Shown here one piece after another: positions 21,007 through 33,190 of a stretch of 64,000 bases of DNA (positions are counted from its first letter, which is position 1; each line of letters begins with the position of its first letter). Under the pieces are notes generated by a model. It ran no database searches. It saw only the letters and a program-made list of their open reading frames with translations, and was not told the origin of the DNA. The DNA comes from Profftia sp020342455. Lineage in GTDB: Bacteria; Pseudomonadota; Gammaproteobacteria; Enterobacterales; Enterobacteriaceae. The DNA lies in NCBI RefSeq assembly GCF_020342455.1, contig NZ_CP080506.1:868001-932000 (forward strand). Direction: 5' to 3'. The position numbers and the translations under genes were made by a program.

Positions 21007-21579
21007 ATAAAAAATAAAAAACAACGCTCATCTCTTTTAAAACTGCTTTACGAGCTACATAATGAACAAGTTGTGGCTTATCCTACTGAAGCTATTTTTG
21101 GTTTAGGTTGCAATCCTGACAGTGAAATAGCCGTAAATAAACTCTTAGATCTCAAGAAAAGATCATGGAAAAAAGGATTAATCCTGATTGCTGCAAACTA
21201 TAAACAACTTCTACCATATATTGATGATGAAAAATTATTAGGTAAAACAGCTAAAGATATACTCTCTTCCCGGCATAACCCAGTAACTTGGATTATGCCG
21301 GCTAAAATAATTACCCCTCAATGGCTTACAGGGCAATTTTCTACTATTGCAGTGCGAGTTAGCCAGCACCCATTAGTTCATACGCTATGTTCACATTTTG
21401 GTAAACCAATAGTGTCTACAAGCGCTAATATTAGCGGTTTAAAACCTTGCCGTACATCGTATGAAGTTTATTTACAGTTTGGTAAAAATGTTCCTATAAT
21501 TCATGAGTTAGTTGGCACCAGTTTGAATCCATCTGAAATACGTGATGCACTTACTGGTAAATTATTTAGGCAGGGATAA
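21007..21579 (+). CDS. tsaC: Threonylcarbamoyl-AMP synthase, with probable ATA start
   Basis: TsaC (YrdC/RimN) makes threonylcarbamoyl-AMP from threonine, bicarbonate and ATP, the first step of the t6A37 modification of ANN-decoding tRNAs. The domain is clear: AYPTEAIFGLGCNPDSE, KKGLILIAANY, AVRVSQHP, VSTSANISG and LNPSEIRDALTGKLFRQG. The first standard start codon in frame, GTG at 21073, would delete about 22 conserved residues. Upstream the frame stays open to a TAA at 20992 and encodes KNKKQRSSLLKLLYELHNEQV, which matches the E. coli N-terminus. The codon aligned with the E. coli initiator is ATA at 21007, giving exactly 190 residues as in E. coli, with AAGAG about nine bases before. No in-frame ATG, GTG or TTG is available there. 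aroE follows after six bases. Confidence 0.88.
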   Translation: MKNKKQRSSLLKLLYELHNEQVVAYPTEAIFGLGCNPDSEIAVNKLLDLKKRSWKKGLILIAANYKQLLPYIDDEKLLGKTAKDILSSRHNPVTWIMPAKIITPQWLTGQFSTIAVRVSQHPLVHTLCSHFGKPIVSTSANISGLKPCRTSYEVYLQFGKNVPIIHELVGTSLNPSEIRDALTGKLFRQG

Positions 21580-21585
21580 TATAAA

Positions 21586-22398
21586 ATGAAATATTTTGCA
21601 GTGTTTGGTAATCCTATTAAACATAGTAAATCTCCGCGCATACATCAGTTATTTAGTCAACAGACAGGAATTCCTCTTCATTATGAAGCTAATCTGACAC
21701 CCGTTAATTACTTCCAAAAAAATATTAAATCTTTTTTTATTAATGGGGCAATGGGGGCAAATATTACTACTCCTTTTAAAGAACAGGCTTATAACATTGC
21801 AGATCAATTAACTGAAAGAGCTTTATTAGCTAAAGCTGTTAATACGCTAAAATTATTAGATAATGGTAAATTACTCGGTGATAATACTGATGGTATTGGT
21901 TTAATAAATGATATTAAGCGTATTGGTATAGCTATAGTTCCTGAATCAAAGATACTTTTACTAGGAGCTGGTGGTGCTGCTCGTGGTATTATTCAACCTA
22001 TATTATCATTAGGGTGTAGTTTAACTATAGCTAATAGGACTTATAATCGTGCACAAGAATTAGTCAGCATGTTCAGTTATTTAGGAAAAATTTCTTCTAC
22101 TCATTTCAGTCTGCTATCAGACAAAAAATTTGATATAATTATTAATGCTACATCTTCTGGTATTAATGGAGAGATCCCTAATATTTCTCCTAAAATTATT
22201 GATAATAATACCGCTTGCTATGATCTTTTTTATCAGAAAACACTTACACCCTTCTTATCTTGGGCTCAAGCTCAAGGAGCAAGACATATTGCTGATGGTT
22301 TTGGTATGTTAGTAGCGCAAGCAGCTTATTCTTTTTTGTTATGGCATGGGGTAATGCCTAATATATCATCAATAATTAAGATAATGCATGACGAATAA
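21586..22398 (+). CDS. aroE: Shikimate dehydrogenase (NADP+)
   Basis: AroE reduces 3-dehydroshikimate to shikimate in the pathway to chorismate and aromatic compounds. The product has 270 residues (E. coli 272). The substrate pocket SKSPRIH is near 14-20, the catalytic Lys65 lies in TTPFKEQ and Asp102 in GDNTDGIG. The NADP loop reads GAGGAARG near 127-134, followed by the NRT motif. The start is six bases after the tsaC stop, and AGGGA at the end of tsaC serves as the ribosome site, so the two are probably co-transcribed and coupled. A hairpin with a T-run ends the unit 70 bases later. Its retention suggests that chorismate is still made, although no other aro gene is in view. Confidence 0.97.
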   Translation: MKYFAVFGNPIKHSKSPRIHQLFSQQTGIPLHYEANLTPVNYFQKNIKSFFINGAMGANITTPFKEQAYNIADQLTERALLAKAVNTLKLLDNGKLLGDNTDGIGLINDIKRIGIAIVPESKILLLGAGGAARGIIQPILSLGCSLTIANRTYNRAQELVSMFSYLGKISSTHFSLLSDKKFDIIINATSSGINGEIPNISPKIIDNNTACYDLFYQKTLTPFLSWAQAQGARHIADGFGMLVAQAAYSFLLWHGVMPNISSIIKIMHDE

Positions 22399-22467
22399 TA
22401 AAAATATAGAACCTACTAATGTATTAAGTAAATAAGACTTTTAAAACAAACTTATCTTTAATATAAG

Positions 22468-22496
22468 AATATTATTATTAAAATAATAATATTTTT
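22468..22496 (+). terminator. Rho-independent-type terminator after aroE
   Basis: Perfect 12-base arms (22468-22479 and 22482-22493, AATATTATTATT and its complement), two bases apart, are followed by a run of T to 22496. It lies 70 bases after the aroE stop on the same strand. It is A/T-only, so stability is modest, but its position is right. Confidence 0.6.
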
Positions 22497-24574
22497 ATAA
22501 TTGTATCTTAAACTGATTCTTTCAAAGAAAATATGTAATAATAACTTCCTTATAATAATTAAAATTATTTAATTAATAACTAACATACGATACTATATGA
22601 ATAGTAATCTCTATATAAAAGAGAGAGCACTATAATTTTATTTAAAATACATATTATATTAATATTCATAATAATTTTTATTCTTACTGAAGTTCTTATT
22701 TTTATATATTATTTAATCATATAATAAATTAACCAGTAATAATTTATTTAAAATTATATATTTTTATATATTAATCAATATAAAGATTTTGAATAAATTT
22801 ATTTTAAAAATTATTAAACTATAATAAAGAAAGTAAGAAAATAAAAACTAATTAACCTTAAAATATTGTACAGAAAAATTCTACTATTCAAATTAGCTAA
22901 TATTTTTTTATTAAAGCATTTTTGCTAAAATTAACTTTATTAATATGAAAATATGTTAAAACATATATTATTATATTGATTATTATAATAGTTAATGAAT
23001 ATAATTTACATATGTAATAATTCTATTTAAGAAAAAATAATTATAATTATTAAAGTTATTAATAAACTAAATAATATTTTTACCACATGAATTAATAAAA
23101 TTCAGTTATTATCATTCATTTTTAGGGTTAATAATTAGTGTATGATTAACTACTCTAATTTTTAGCATACAGCTATGTAATATACTATTATAACCTATAC
23201 CTTGATAAGGTATATTTTTATTTTTACTTATTTTTAAAATTTTTTTTAATTATAGAGGTGATTCTTAGTATTAAATAGAGAATAAGAATATTATTCTATG
23301 TAATTTTGTATAAATTATAAATACAATTTACTGAGATACTTAACTATTTTTAGAAACTACAACTTCTATATACTTCTAGTGAAAGGGTAATCAAAGAAAC
23401 AATAATAGTACCCCAATCAAATAAATTTATAATTCTCTGTTAACCCGAATAATTTTATTTTTTAAATTTATTAAAATTTAGATATAGTTGAATTACATAT
23501 GGAAGAATTATTATAATTTTTTTATCTATCAGCCTGTTTATATTTTTTTATTTTAAATATCATATTTTTATTAAATAATATTCATAAATATACTAGTTGT
23601 ATTATGATGATCCTATCATTATATATAAAATATATCTTTGTATATAATACTGATTAACTTTATAGATTATAATCTAATACCGTAGATATTTTGCATATCC
23701 TTCAATATACTAGATATTTTTTATTACTTGTGACTTACTAAAAGTCATACATCATCTAGTATTTGTACTATAAAGTATTCTACAAATGAGCACACTATTT
23801 TAAGTATTAATACTTTGTATGTGTATTCTTTTATCTTTATAAGTAAATATTAATCAACTTAGCTTAATAGTTATATTAGATAACAAAATCCATATATTTT
23901 AGAAAAACTCTGGGAAACATTATATAATATAATCTATCAATCTTAATCCTATCTCAATCTTAATATTTACACTAAAATTTAATCTCATTCTTTATTTTTA
24001 ATTATTTACTATATAGAAGAAATATTTCTACTGAATTATAATAACTTATATACATTTAGGTAAAAAATTATAATAAATAAAATTATTCAAGGTAATAATA
24101 AGTATAATTAAAGTAGATTAAAACACTTATAAGGGTTTATTTAAAATATTTAAATAAAAATTACATATAAATGAGTAATTTTATTAATTAATATTAATTA
24201 TTTTTACATAAAAATATAGTAATAAATTAAATATTCTCTATCATTATTGATGATATCAGTATATCTAATAAACTTACAATAGATACTAGTAATAAAAGCA
24301 ATAATATTAAATTATCTTATATTTACTATATTGTATTAATGTGATAATAATTAGTATAAATTACTTTTAATAACCTAAATATTTGATATGGCTAAATATA
24401 AAATTAATGTAATTTTAAAATTCTTACTTAAAATATCTTAAATTTTTATAAATTATTTTTGCGATTAATATTATTATCTGTTTTTCTATTAAGAAGGATA
24501 GGTAATAATCGACTAATACTTTATAGTATTATAAATATTTATATTTAGTAGATAAATAAATATCATTTAGAATA

Positions 24575-24627
24575 CAATTACAGTAACTATAATAAATATA
24601 GTTTATTTATTGTAGTTACTGTAATAA
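24575..24627. repeat. 22-bp imperfect hairpin in gene desert
   Basis: The arms at 24577-24598 and 24604-24625 pair over 22 positions with one G:T-type mismatch, around the sequence ACAGTAACTA and its complement. The loop is five bases. No gene lies within 1.5 kb on either side, so no terminator role is evident. Confidence 0.55.
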
Positions 24628-26154
24628 AACGAGTATTTTTTTGATATCTAAAAATATTTTAGATTTTTTATGTTTGTACTTAATAAGTACCATAATTATT
24701 CTTAATATTTTATAACTTTTTTATTAAATTATTTTTAATTATGATGATCTTTAAAGGGTCATTATAGTTATTTACGAAAATTTAATCTTACAGTATAGTC
24801 ATACTGTCTGTAAGTTACAGTAGTATACTATAAATAGTTATAATTTATTTATTATATAAATTCTTACTGATAATATAAAAATATAAATATATCTTTAAGT
24901 AGACATTTAGGTTGGATCGTTATATTTTTATTTAATTCATTATCCAGTTAATATGAATAATAATATAAGCTAAAGATAAATATATAAAAGTTAGATATTT
25001 TATAATACAACTTCATAAAATTAATTTTTATTAGTTATTTAAGATAATTAAATTAAAATATAAATTAATTTATAGTTATTTAAATATAAAAGAGAAAAAT
25101 AAGAATAAATTACCTATATAATGATTTTAGTTAACTATATAAAAGCATAATTACTAATATCTCTGATATTTACTTATAAACTATCTAATTTACATTACAT
25201 AAAATTTAGGGTATTATCTAAATAATACTAATAGTATTTAATATAAAAAAATATTTTCTAGTTAATTAACATCAATCTCTAACATCTTTATTGAGTAATT
25301 TAAGCTTTATATATATTAGAAAATTTTATTTAACTTTTAATTATAATAGAAAATATTAATTATTTATAGTTATTTTATGGCAACTAAAATCTTCTATATG
25401 ATATTTAAAATAGGAAATAATATTATTAATATAATTTATATCTAATAGATATAATCTCTAGTAATCATCACATATATAGTAAATTTACTTTATACTTAAA
25501 AAGTATTAAATTATTATTTTTTTTGAAATACAAACAATAATTAATATTAAATATATACCATTAATTTTATATCATTATTCATATGAATATATATAAATAA
25601 TTATAAGTGAATACCTTGTATAACACTTAAATCTTATAGTAATAAAATAATAGTACTGTTTTATTTAAATCAAAATATAACACTGAATTCTATAAATATA
25701 GTTTTACTGCATCTAGTAGGGATCTTACATACTATTATCTTACATTATTTATATTTACACTATCCTATTTTTATAGGAATTACTTATAGTAATACATTAT
25801 ATTATTTTAACTATTTTCTATAAAATAAGCTACAACTACTTTTCTCAAGATAGAGAAAAACATAAAATATCTTAACGATAATATTTTTTTCTTTACCATA
25901 TTTACATTAAAATATTAAAGAATTATAAGTCATATTGTAATCACTATCAATAAACCTGTAATAATTTATTAAATAGAATAAATTAGATTCTTTTATCTCT
26001 TGTTAAGAGATACTAATATGTATTCTTGTATGTATTTAATAACATTAAAATAATAGCTTTATATTAAGCTTAAAAATAAACCTAATATCTTAGACATTAT
26101 TTAAAAAACTATAGACAATCTTTGTAATCACCTTTGACTGTAGGTAGTTAATTT

Positions 26155-27939
26155 ATGATTGAAGAAATATCACTTTTACCAACTATAATACTATTTTTAT
26201 TTACAGCAGTAGCTATAGTACCAATAGCTCGAAGAATTGGTATTGGTACGGTATTAAGTTTTTTAATTTCAGGGATTGCTATAGGACCTTGGGGATTAGG
26301 ATTAATTCGAGATGTAGAAGAGATTTTACATTTTTCAGAACTAGGAGTGGTATTTTTATTATTTCTTATTGGTTTAGAACTTAATCCACACAGACTATGG
26401 GAACTAAGGAGCTCTATTTTTGGCATTGGTGCGGGACAAGTCTTACTGACTGCTATCATTATTGGTGGATTATTATTATTGATGAATTTTTCGTGGCAAG
26501 TAGCTATGATAGTAGGTATTGGATTAGCAATGTCATCAACATCTATGGCTTTACAAATAATGAGAGAAAAAGGAATGGATCGCAGTGAAAGCGGTAAGCT
26601 GGGTTTTTCAGTACTATTATTCCAAGATATATCTGTTATTCCTGCACTAGCATTAATTCCTTTACTAGCACGTTCTAATATTAAAGATATTGACTGGCAT
26701 GTAATTACTATCAAAGTAGGAGTACTTTTAGGTATGCTAATTGGCGGACGTTATTTACTACGTCCTATTTTTCATTATATTACTGCAACTGGTGTACGCG
26801 AAATATTTACAGCTGCAGCGTTATTAGTTGTGTTAGGATCTGCTATATTTATGGATATGCTAGGTATTTCAATGGCTATGGGAACTTTTATAGCCGGTGT
26901 TTTATTAGCTGAAAGTGAATTTCAGAAAGAATTAGAAATTGCTATTGAACCTTTTAAGGGTTTACTACTTGGGCTATTTTTTATATCTGTAGGTATGGCA
27001 TTAAATGTTAGTGTTTTATATATTCACTTACCGGAAGTATTAATAGGATTGGTTATTTTAGTGACAGTAAAAGGCGGTGTATTATTAATACTAGCATATA
27101 TTGTTGGTATTCATAGCTCTGTACGTATGCATTTTGCAACAGTACTAAGCCAAGGCGGTGAATTTGCATTTATACTTTTCTCTGCTGCTAATATCCAAAA
27201 AATACTTCAAGAAGATTTAATGGCATTATTACTAGTAATTGTTACTTTATCTATGATAACAACACCTATAATAATGCAGATTATCGATCACATATTAGAA
27301 AAACTTTACAACCAATCCAAGAAAAATAAAAATACTCATCATATAGAGCAAAAATACGCTAACGTCATTATAGTAGGATTTGGGCGTTTTGGTCAAGTTA
27401 TAGGACGATTATTAGTAATTAATAAAATACGTATTGCAATTTTAGAACGTGATGTAAGCACAGTTAGTATGATTCGTCATTACGGTTATAAAGTTTATTA
27501 TGGGGATGCTACAGAATTAGAATTACTACGTACTGCTAATGCCCAAAAAGCTACAGTTATAGTTATTACTTGCAATAAACCTGAAGATACTTTGGCGATA
27601 GTATATCTATGTCAACAGCATTTTCCGCACTTAAAAATATTAGCACGAGCACGAAGTAGAGTTGAAGCCCACGAATTACTTATAGCCGGTGTGAATCAAT
27701 TCAGTCGCGAAACATTCTCTAGTGCGCTAGAGTTAGGTCGCAAAGCGTTAATAACGCTAGGTATGCATTCACATCAAGCATATAAGGCTGAACAACAATT
27801 TCGATGTATGGATATACGTATGCTACGAGAAATAATGCCTAGTCATAATGGTGATATTACACAGATTTCGCGCATGAAAGAAGCACGAAAAGCACTAGAA
27901 GATATTTTTCAACAAGAAATACATTATAAAAAATGGTAG
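26155..27939 (+). CDS. kefB: Glutathione-regulated potassium-efflux antiporter KefB
   Basis: KefB is an inner-membrane K+/H+ antiporter of the CPA2 family, held shut by glutathione and opened by its adducts, protecting against electrophiles by acidifying the cytoplasm. The product has 594 residues (E. coli 601). Twelve or so membrane helices fill residues 1-380 (SFLISGIAIGPWGLG, FLIGLELNPHRLWELR, GTFIAGVLLAESEF). A cytoplasmic RCK/TrkA-N domain starts near 403 with VGFGRFGQVIGR, followed by YGDATELELLRTA. It matches KefB better than KefC, for example RSESGKLGFSVLLFQD. The ancillary subunit gene kefG, which precedes kefB in E. coli, is missing. Full length without stops suggests that it works. 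A 188-residue antisense frame within it is a shadow. Confidence 0.95.
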   Translation: MIEEISLLPTIILFLFTAVAIVPIARRIGIGTVLSFLISGIAIGPWGLGLIRDVEEILHFSELGVVFLLFLIGLELNPHRLWELRSSIFGIGAGQVLLTAIIIGGLLLLMNFSWQVAMIVGIGLAMSSTSMALQIMREKGMDRSESGKLGFSVLLFQDISVIPALALIPLLARSNIKDIDWHVITIKVGVLLGMLIGGRYLLRPIFHYITATGVREIFTAAALLVVLGSAIFMDMLGISMAMGTFIAGVLLAESEFQKELEIAIEPFKGLLLGLFFISVGMALNVSVLYIHLPEVLIGLVILVTVKGGVLLILAYIVGIHSSVRMHFATVLSQGGEFAFILFSAANIQKILQEDLMALLLVIVTLSMITTPIIMQIIDHILEKLYNQSKKNKNTHHIEQKYANVIIVGFGRFGQVIGRLLVINKIRIAILERDVSTVSMIRHYGYKVYYGDATELELLRTANAQKATVIVITCNKPEDTLAIVYLCQQHFPHLKILARARSRVEAHELLIAGVNQFSRETFSSALELGRKALITLGMHSHQAYKAEQQFRCMDIRMLREIMPSHNGDITQISRMKEARKALEDIFQQEIHYKKW

Positions 27940-29490
27940 GTATATACAAATAGTACGAAGAAAGACTTTAATGTCACTCTTATAGTTAAGATATAAAACA
28001 AAAATAAAAATCAAGATTAAAATTAATTATATAATTTTTATTATAAAAAGATATAGTACATTCTATTTATTATAGAACTCTATAAGAGAAGCTTTAAGAT
28101 CTAAAAAATTAAATAAAAATAAAAACATTTAACAAATTAATGTTTTATATATAAATTATTAATATAATAATATTTATTTAAAAATAATAGCAATATATTT
28201 TTTATATTAGACTAGTGAAATTCTTAATTTAAAAAAATATTATTTAATAATGTCATATTAGTGACTTTAGAATATCTTGTTATGTTCATTTATTACAAGA
28301 AACTTAGTTAACTACAAATCAATTTGATTAAGTAATCATATATATTATATAAAAATTTGTCTATTTAAATATAATAAATTATTATATAATTATACTACAA
28401 ATATTACATAATAAAAATATCTCCATAATATTTCTTTCTTTATAAGAATATTCTTTTATATTTTAAATAGAATATAATATTAATAACTACAAACATTATA
28501 GTAACAATAAAATCTGTAGTAATCCTTAACATATAGCGAGTAAAATTACTTAGAAATAGATAATAAAACATATAAAATTATATTAAACTCTTATAATTAA
28601 TTGGAGATAACTATTATTATAGTTAGTGACATTTATGTTAAAAACAAAACTATTGCTAGTATAACATGCAATAAATTACTAATTGAGATCAATTAAAATA
28701 TAAAAATATAAAGATATAAAATGATGAACTATCATAATATAATTACTTATGTAAGATTGCATTAATTATATGATAATTAAAAAATCATTTTATAATATAG
28801 TAGTAATAAAACCTTACATTAAATATTAATTTAATAGCAAGTATAATTCTGTTGTATGTAAAATAAAGGTGGTTTTATTAAAATATAATTTAGTATTTAA
28901 TAAAAAACTAATATAACTAATGTCTTAACATATGTAATGATTTATACTTATTGCTTGTATGCAATATCGGAATATATTAATCTTAATACAAGAGAAATAT
29001 AAAAAATAATATACTTATCATAAATAAATAAATAAATAAATAAAATAATGTTTTAATTATAGTGTTAAAAAATAAAGTATATTTAAATTATAAGGTTTTT
29101 TATGTAATATTTTACATTAAAAAAGCATTAACTATTTATATATTTATATGATGATTATGTCATCAACAACTTCTTTTATTGCATTACTTACATGATATAA
29201 TACATCTAATGTACTAAAACAAATTTAATATATAAAAACTGTAAAAAATTATATAAGTTTAATTATATAACTTAATAATACAATAAGCATTTTATATAAA
29301 CCTCTTATTCCTTACTCAGTAAGCTTAATAAATTTTATGTACTATCTATTTAATTCATTTATTAAATAATAAAAGATTGGCTAATTATATTTAATAATAA
29401 AATTTAAAAGTAAATTTTTCTTATATAAATATATTATTCGTTTGTATATATCTATATAAAAAACTTAAACTAATATTTCTTAATAAGTTA
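27940..29490. other. Gene-less region between kefB and bamC
   Basis: About 1.55 kb between convergent genes, with no recognisable coding. It contains a simple repeat of six TAAA units at 29021-29044. No clear terminator for either flanking gene. Confidence 0.65.
29021..29044. repeat. (TAAA)6 microsatellite
   Basis: Six exact copies of the tetranucleotide TAAA in intergenic DNA downstream of kefB and bamC. Confidence 0.9.
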
Positions 29491-30135
29491 TTAGTATCTA
29501 CTTAAAACGTCCACTAGATTATTTAATATATAAGCTGCATAACGCTGAATTTGTAACTGCTCATTTATAGGGGTAGTACCCATCTTTAAACTTAAAGATT
29601 TCACAATAATTATTTTTTGATTATTTTTTTCTGATTGTACAGAAATCTGATATCTACCTTGATATTGTAAATTTTCATCATCACGATAAAAATTAATCCA
29701 ATCAGTTGTTAGTTTACATAATGTATAATTATAACTAGAAATTGAATAGTCTAACTTTTTAATTATTTGTATAACCTGATACCATAAAGTATTTACACTT
29801 AAGTTACTCTGAAAAAATATCATAGCTGTATTATTAATAAATTGACCATGTGAATTTTTTAATAAAGCAAAAATCTGTGTTGGTGGTCTAATATCTAATT
29901 TCTTACCTACTTTACCATTAATTAAAGGTAAGTAAATATCATAAGTATCATTTCGTAACGGCATAATTATTCCAGATGGAGCTTTTAATTGTGGATGCAT
30001 TACTGCATGAAGATACTTATCTGATCCGTTTACTTGATACTTATAATTCTGATTTATCGAACATGCAGATAATAGTGTTATTACAAAAAATTCTAATATA
30101 CTTGACGATATTAAATTTTGTGCTAAATAAGACAT
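29491..30135 (-). CDS. bamC: BamC lipoprotein, C-terminally truncated
   Basis: BamC (NlpB) is an accessory lipoprotein of the BAM complex whose extended N-terminal region binds BamD. The product has only 214 residues, while E. coli BamC has 344. The signal peptide ends in lipobox LSAC with Cys at residue 25, as in E. coli. The N-terminal unstructured region (YKYQVNGSDKYLHA, LKAPSGIIMPL, GKKLDIRPPTQ) and the first helix-grip domain (about 100-212: NTLWYQVIQIIKKLDYSI, TTDWINFYRDDENLQYQGRYQISV) are well kept. The frame then stops at a TAA TAA pair where the linker to the second domain begins, and I see no trace of the missing domain beyond. dapA, its E. coli neighbour, is absent. It may still bind BamD, or it may be on the way to loss. 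Confidence 0.9.
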   Translation of the reverse strand: MSYLAQNLISSSILEFFVITLLSACSINQNYKYQVNGSDKYLHAVMHPQLKAPSGIIMPLRNDTYDIYLPLINGKVGKKLDIRPPTQIFALLKNSHGQFINNTAMIFFQSNLSVNTLWYQVIQIIKKLDYSISSYNYTLCKLTTDWINFYRDDENLQYQGRYQISVQSEKNNQKIIIVKSLSLKMGTTPINEQLQIQRYAAYILNNLVDVLSRY

Positions 30136-31650
30136 GTAATATCTCTAAATAAAAGCAAGAAAAAAATACTTATTATTAATAAATAATATGAAGATGTCAT
30201 CCATATCGACATTAATGTAGTAAATAAATATTTAGTTATGTAAATTGTTTCATATAAAACTAATTTTTATAGTATATAAAAACTTATATACAAGGTTATA
30301 TAATTTACTTATAAATAATTACATAATTCATATAACAACTCTTAAATATTTATTAAAATTATAATTTTGTAAAATATCTTTTTAACCAACTTAATAAATT
30401 ATTGATATTTAGTCTTGTAATATCTGCTTAATATTAATACAATAGTTATATTTAACCATAAAAAAACAAAATATAAAATTATTAATACAATATCTTACTT
30501 ATTATAATAAAGTATTAATATAGCTAATATTTAGAATTATATAACAAAAATTATATCTTAATCAGATATTTATGAACAATTATATTTATAAGTCTAATAG
30601 ACTGGTAATACATTTAGTAAAATATCTAAAAGATATATTTAAATATAATTTCTCTGAAATTAGTCTTTAAATATACGTATAGAATTATTGATTTACATAA
30701 TATTTTATTATAATAAATATATTTTAAATTATCTATAATTTAGCTAACGTAATATTTTTGTATTAATATCAACTTATATACATAAAGAATAGTCATGTTA
30801 AAATTAGGAGCTTTATTGTACCCTTAATTTTATAAAATATTATTAATATTTTTATCTTCATGTCATGTAACAAATTGTATATCTACATTATAAAGTTAAA
30901 AAATATTTCATATTTATTGTATATGTTAAAATTATAACTAATAAGTTACTTACAGTTAATATAATGCGTTTAGAGTAGTATTTATGAAATAACTTTTATA
31001 GTTTAGATACAGTATCTTACATAGATTATATATAAATAAATACTTACTAAAGTATTACTTTAATAATAATATTAAAAGAAATTTTTATAAAAATAAAATC
31101 TTTTATAATAGATAACTTATAAAATAAAAATAAATTATCTATCGATATGATATATTTCTAATACTAATTCAATAAATCTAAAATAATTATTTAGAATTAA
31201 TATAAAAATATAATTTTTATTTTAAAGTATTAAAAATCTTATTTAATTAAGAATTAATACTTTATTATTAAAAATAATTTAAATTTTTATAATAAATATT
31301 ACACATCTTTATAGCTATAAAATGAATATTTATATTAAAATATAAAGTATAGTCATACTAGTTTTTAACAACTTGATCCAGTAAGTAATAGTATTTAAAT
31401 TACATAAAGATAATTATGTATAATAAAAATATCTAATAACCTCCTACTGATAGTAGTTACATCTTATGTATTTGTGTGTGTTTAAAATATAAAAATTCTT
31501 TCTATGTAATATCCCATTAAAATTAATACTATACCATAGCACAGCAAATAGTTGCTTACTAAGCATATAAAAATATAAAAATATAAAAGCAATCTAAATG
31601 CCAACATAAATATATCATAAAATAATATCATTAAAAATACTAGTTAATCT

Positions 31651-31677
31651 ATTAGTATTAGTATTAGTATTAGTATT
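31651..31677. repeat. (ATTAGT)4.5 tandem repeat
   Basis: Four and a half exact copies of a six-base unit in non-coding DNA, a likely site of copy-number variation through slippage. Confidence 0.9.
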
Positions 31678-33190
31678 TAATGTAAATCAATTATTATATT
31701 GTAAATATTAATTAAATCTAACTAATTTCTTATCCTTCATTAATCTACTACAAATAAATCTTATATAAAAACAAAAAAATTATTTTCCTAATCTATTAAG
31801 ATAGCATCTTAGATTAAGATAGTGTAATATACTAAATTTATAATTTTAATAACTGCTAACAATTATATTTAAATTATAAAATTATCTAATTAATAACCTG
31901 AATGTATCTATTCTTATAAAAATATATATTTCTTCATTATAACATAATAAACATTGTATTTTCTTATCCTTAGAAATACATGTACTCATTATGAAATATC
32001 TTTAAATATAACTTAACTACTTATCTTTAATATAATAAAATTTATTTTTATATAAAAATAATATATTAGGAAGTATAAAAGTGTATTACTGCTAATATGC
32101 AATATTACATATATTTGATATTATCAATAAAAATTATCAACAACATAATAATGCTTTTACAAAAGTATAGTTATAATATATATATTATTTTATTAATTAT
32201 ATAAAAATTAATAAAATTACTTATATATGATATCCTACATAAAGAATATTATTATATTTATATAATTACATAGAACTATAAGTTGGACCTAAAGAAGTCT
32301 ATACAAAATTCATAAATGTTCTAGCTAATAATATTAACATTATTACTGTAATATTACTACAAAGTGGTTATAGAAAATCTAGTATAAATAATAAGCATAT
32401 AACAAAATATATTATTGATTGAGTAAGTTATTTTATAAACTAGAAAAATTAATAATATTATAAATATAACAATTAATATTCATGCTTATATATATTATAT
32501 AAATATTATTTAGGAATATTTTAAGGGCTATTTATTTATTAATTTTAAAAAATTAACAAACTATTTTTCATTATATAACCACTTATATTTAAATTAAACG
32601 ATAATAATGAATATTATTTTAAGAAAATTTAATTAAATGTAATGAAAATGATTTCTTATAAAAAATAAAATATAGCTTAATATTTAAGATTGGTAAAGTA
32701 TTAAATTGATACACTCTATCTCACATAATAAAACATTTAATACTACCTACCCACTACAATAAAAGAATAGTACTTAATATCAGTATATAGGATAGTGATT
32801 CCATGTAAATAGCCATTATGAGTTATTCAACATATAACCTATTTGCTATAATATAGCAGTATATATCTACAAAAGCATATAAAATCATTACACACACAAA
32901 TATAAGAACTTTTATATAGTAGCGTGATAGTACTAATTAAAAAAATATTTTTTAATTCCTAATCATTAACAATTCTTATATTCCATAGTATTATTAATTA
33001 TTAAAATAATTAAAATTTTATTAAGTCAATCAACTTAAATAATATAAAGAATATTTTGATATGTATCTAAATACATACATGTAATACTTATTACATGTCT
33101 ACAATAATAACACTATATAAGAATATAAATATTATTTAATGATATATTTAATATTTTTATAATACTACAGAATATAATCACTATTTTGTG

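Larger units (their letters stand above)
22399..26154. other. Gene desert between aroE and kefB
   Basis: About 3.75 kb of A/T-rich sequence without a recognisable gene. It holds the aroE terminator, an imperfect 22-bp hairpin near 24575-24627, and a patch near 23380-23460 with several CCCC and GGG runs, whose minus strand reads for about 25 codons without a stop and has a hydrophobic stretch; I cannot assign it. The E. coli neighbours of kefB (kefG, yheV, slyX) are not detectable. Confidence 0.65.

Noticed and set aside
26148..26714. 188-residue minus-strand open frame
   Set aside because: It lies fully opposite kefB and is a codon-composition shadow of that membrane protein.
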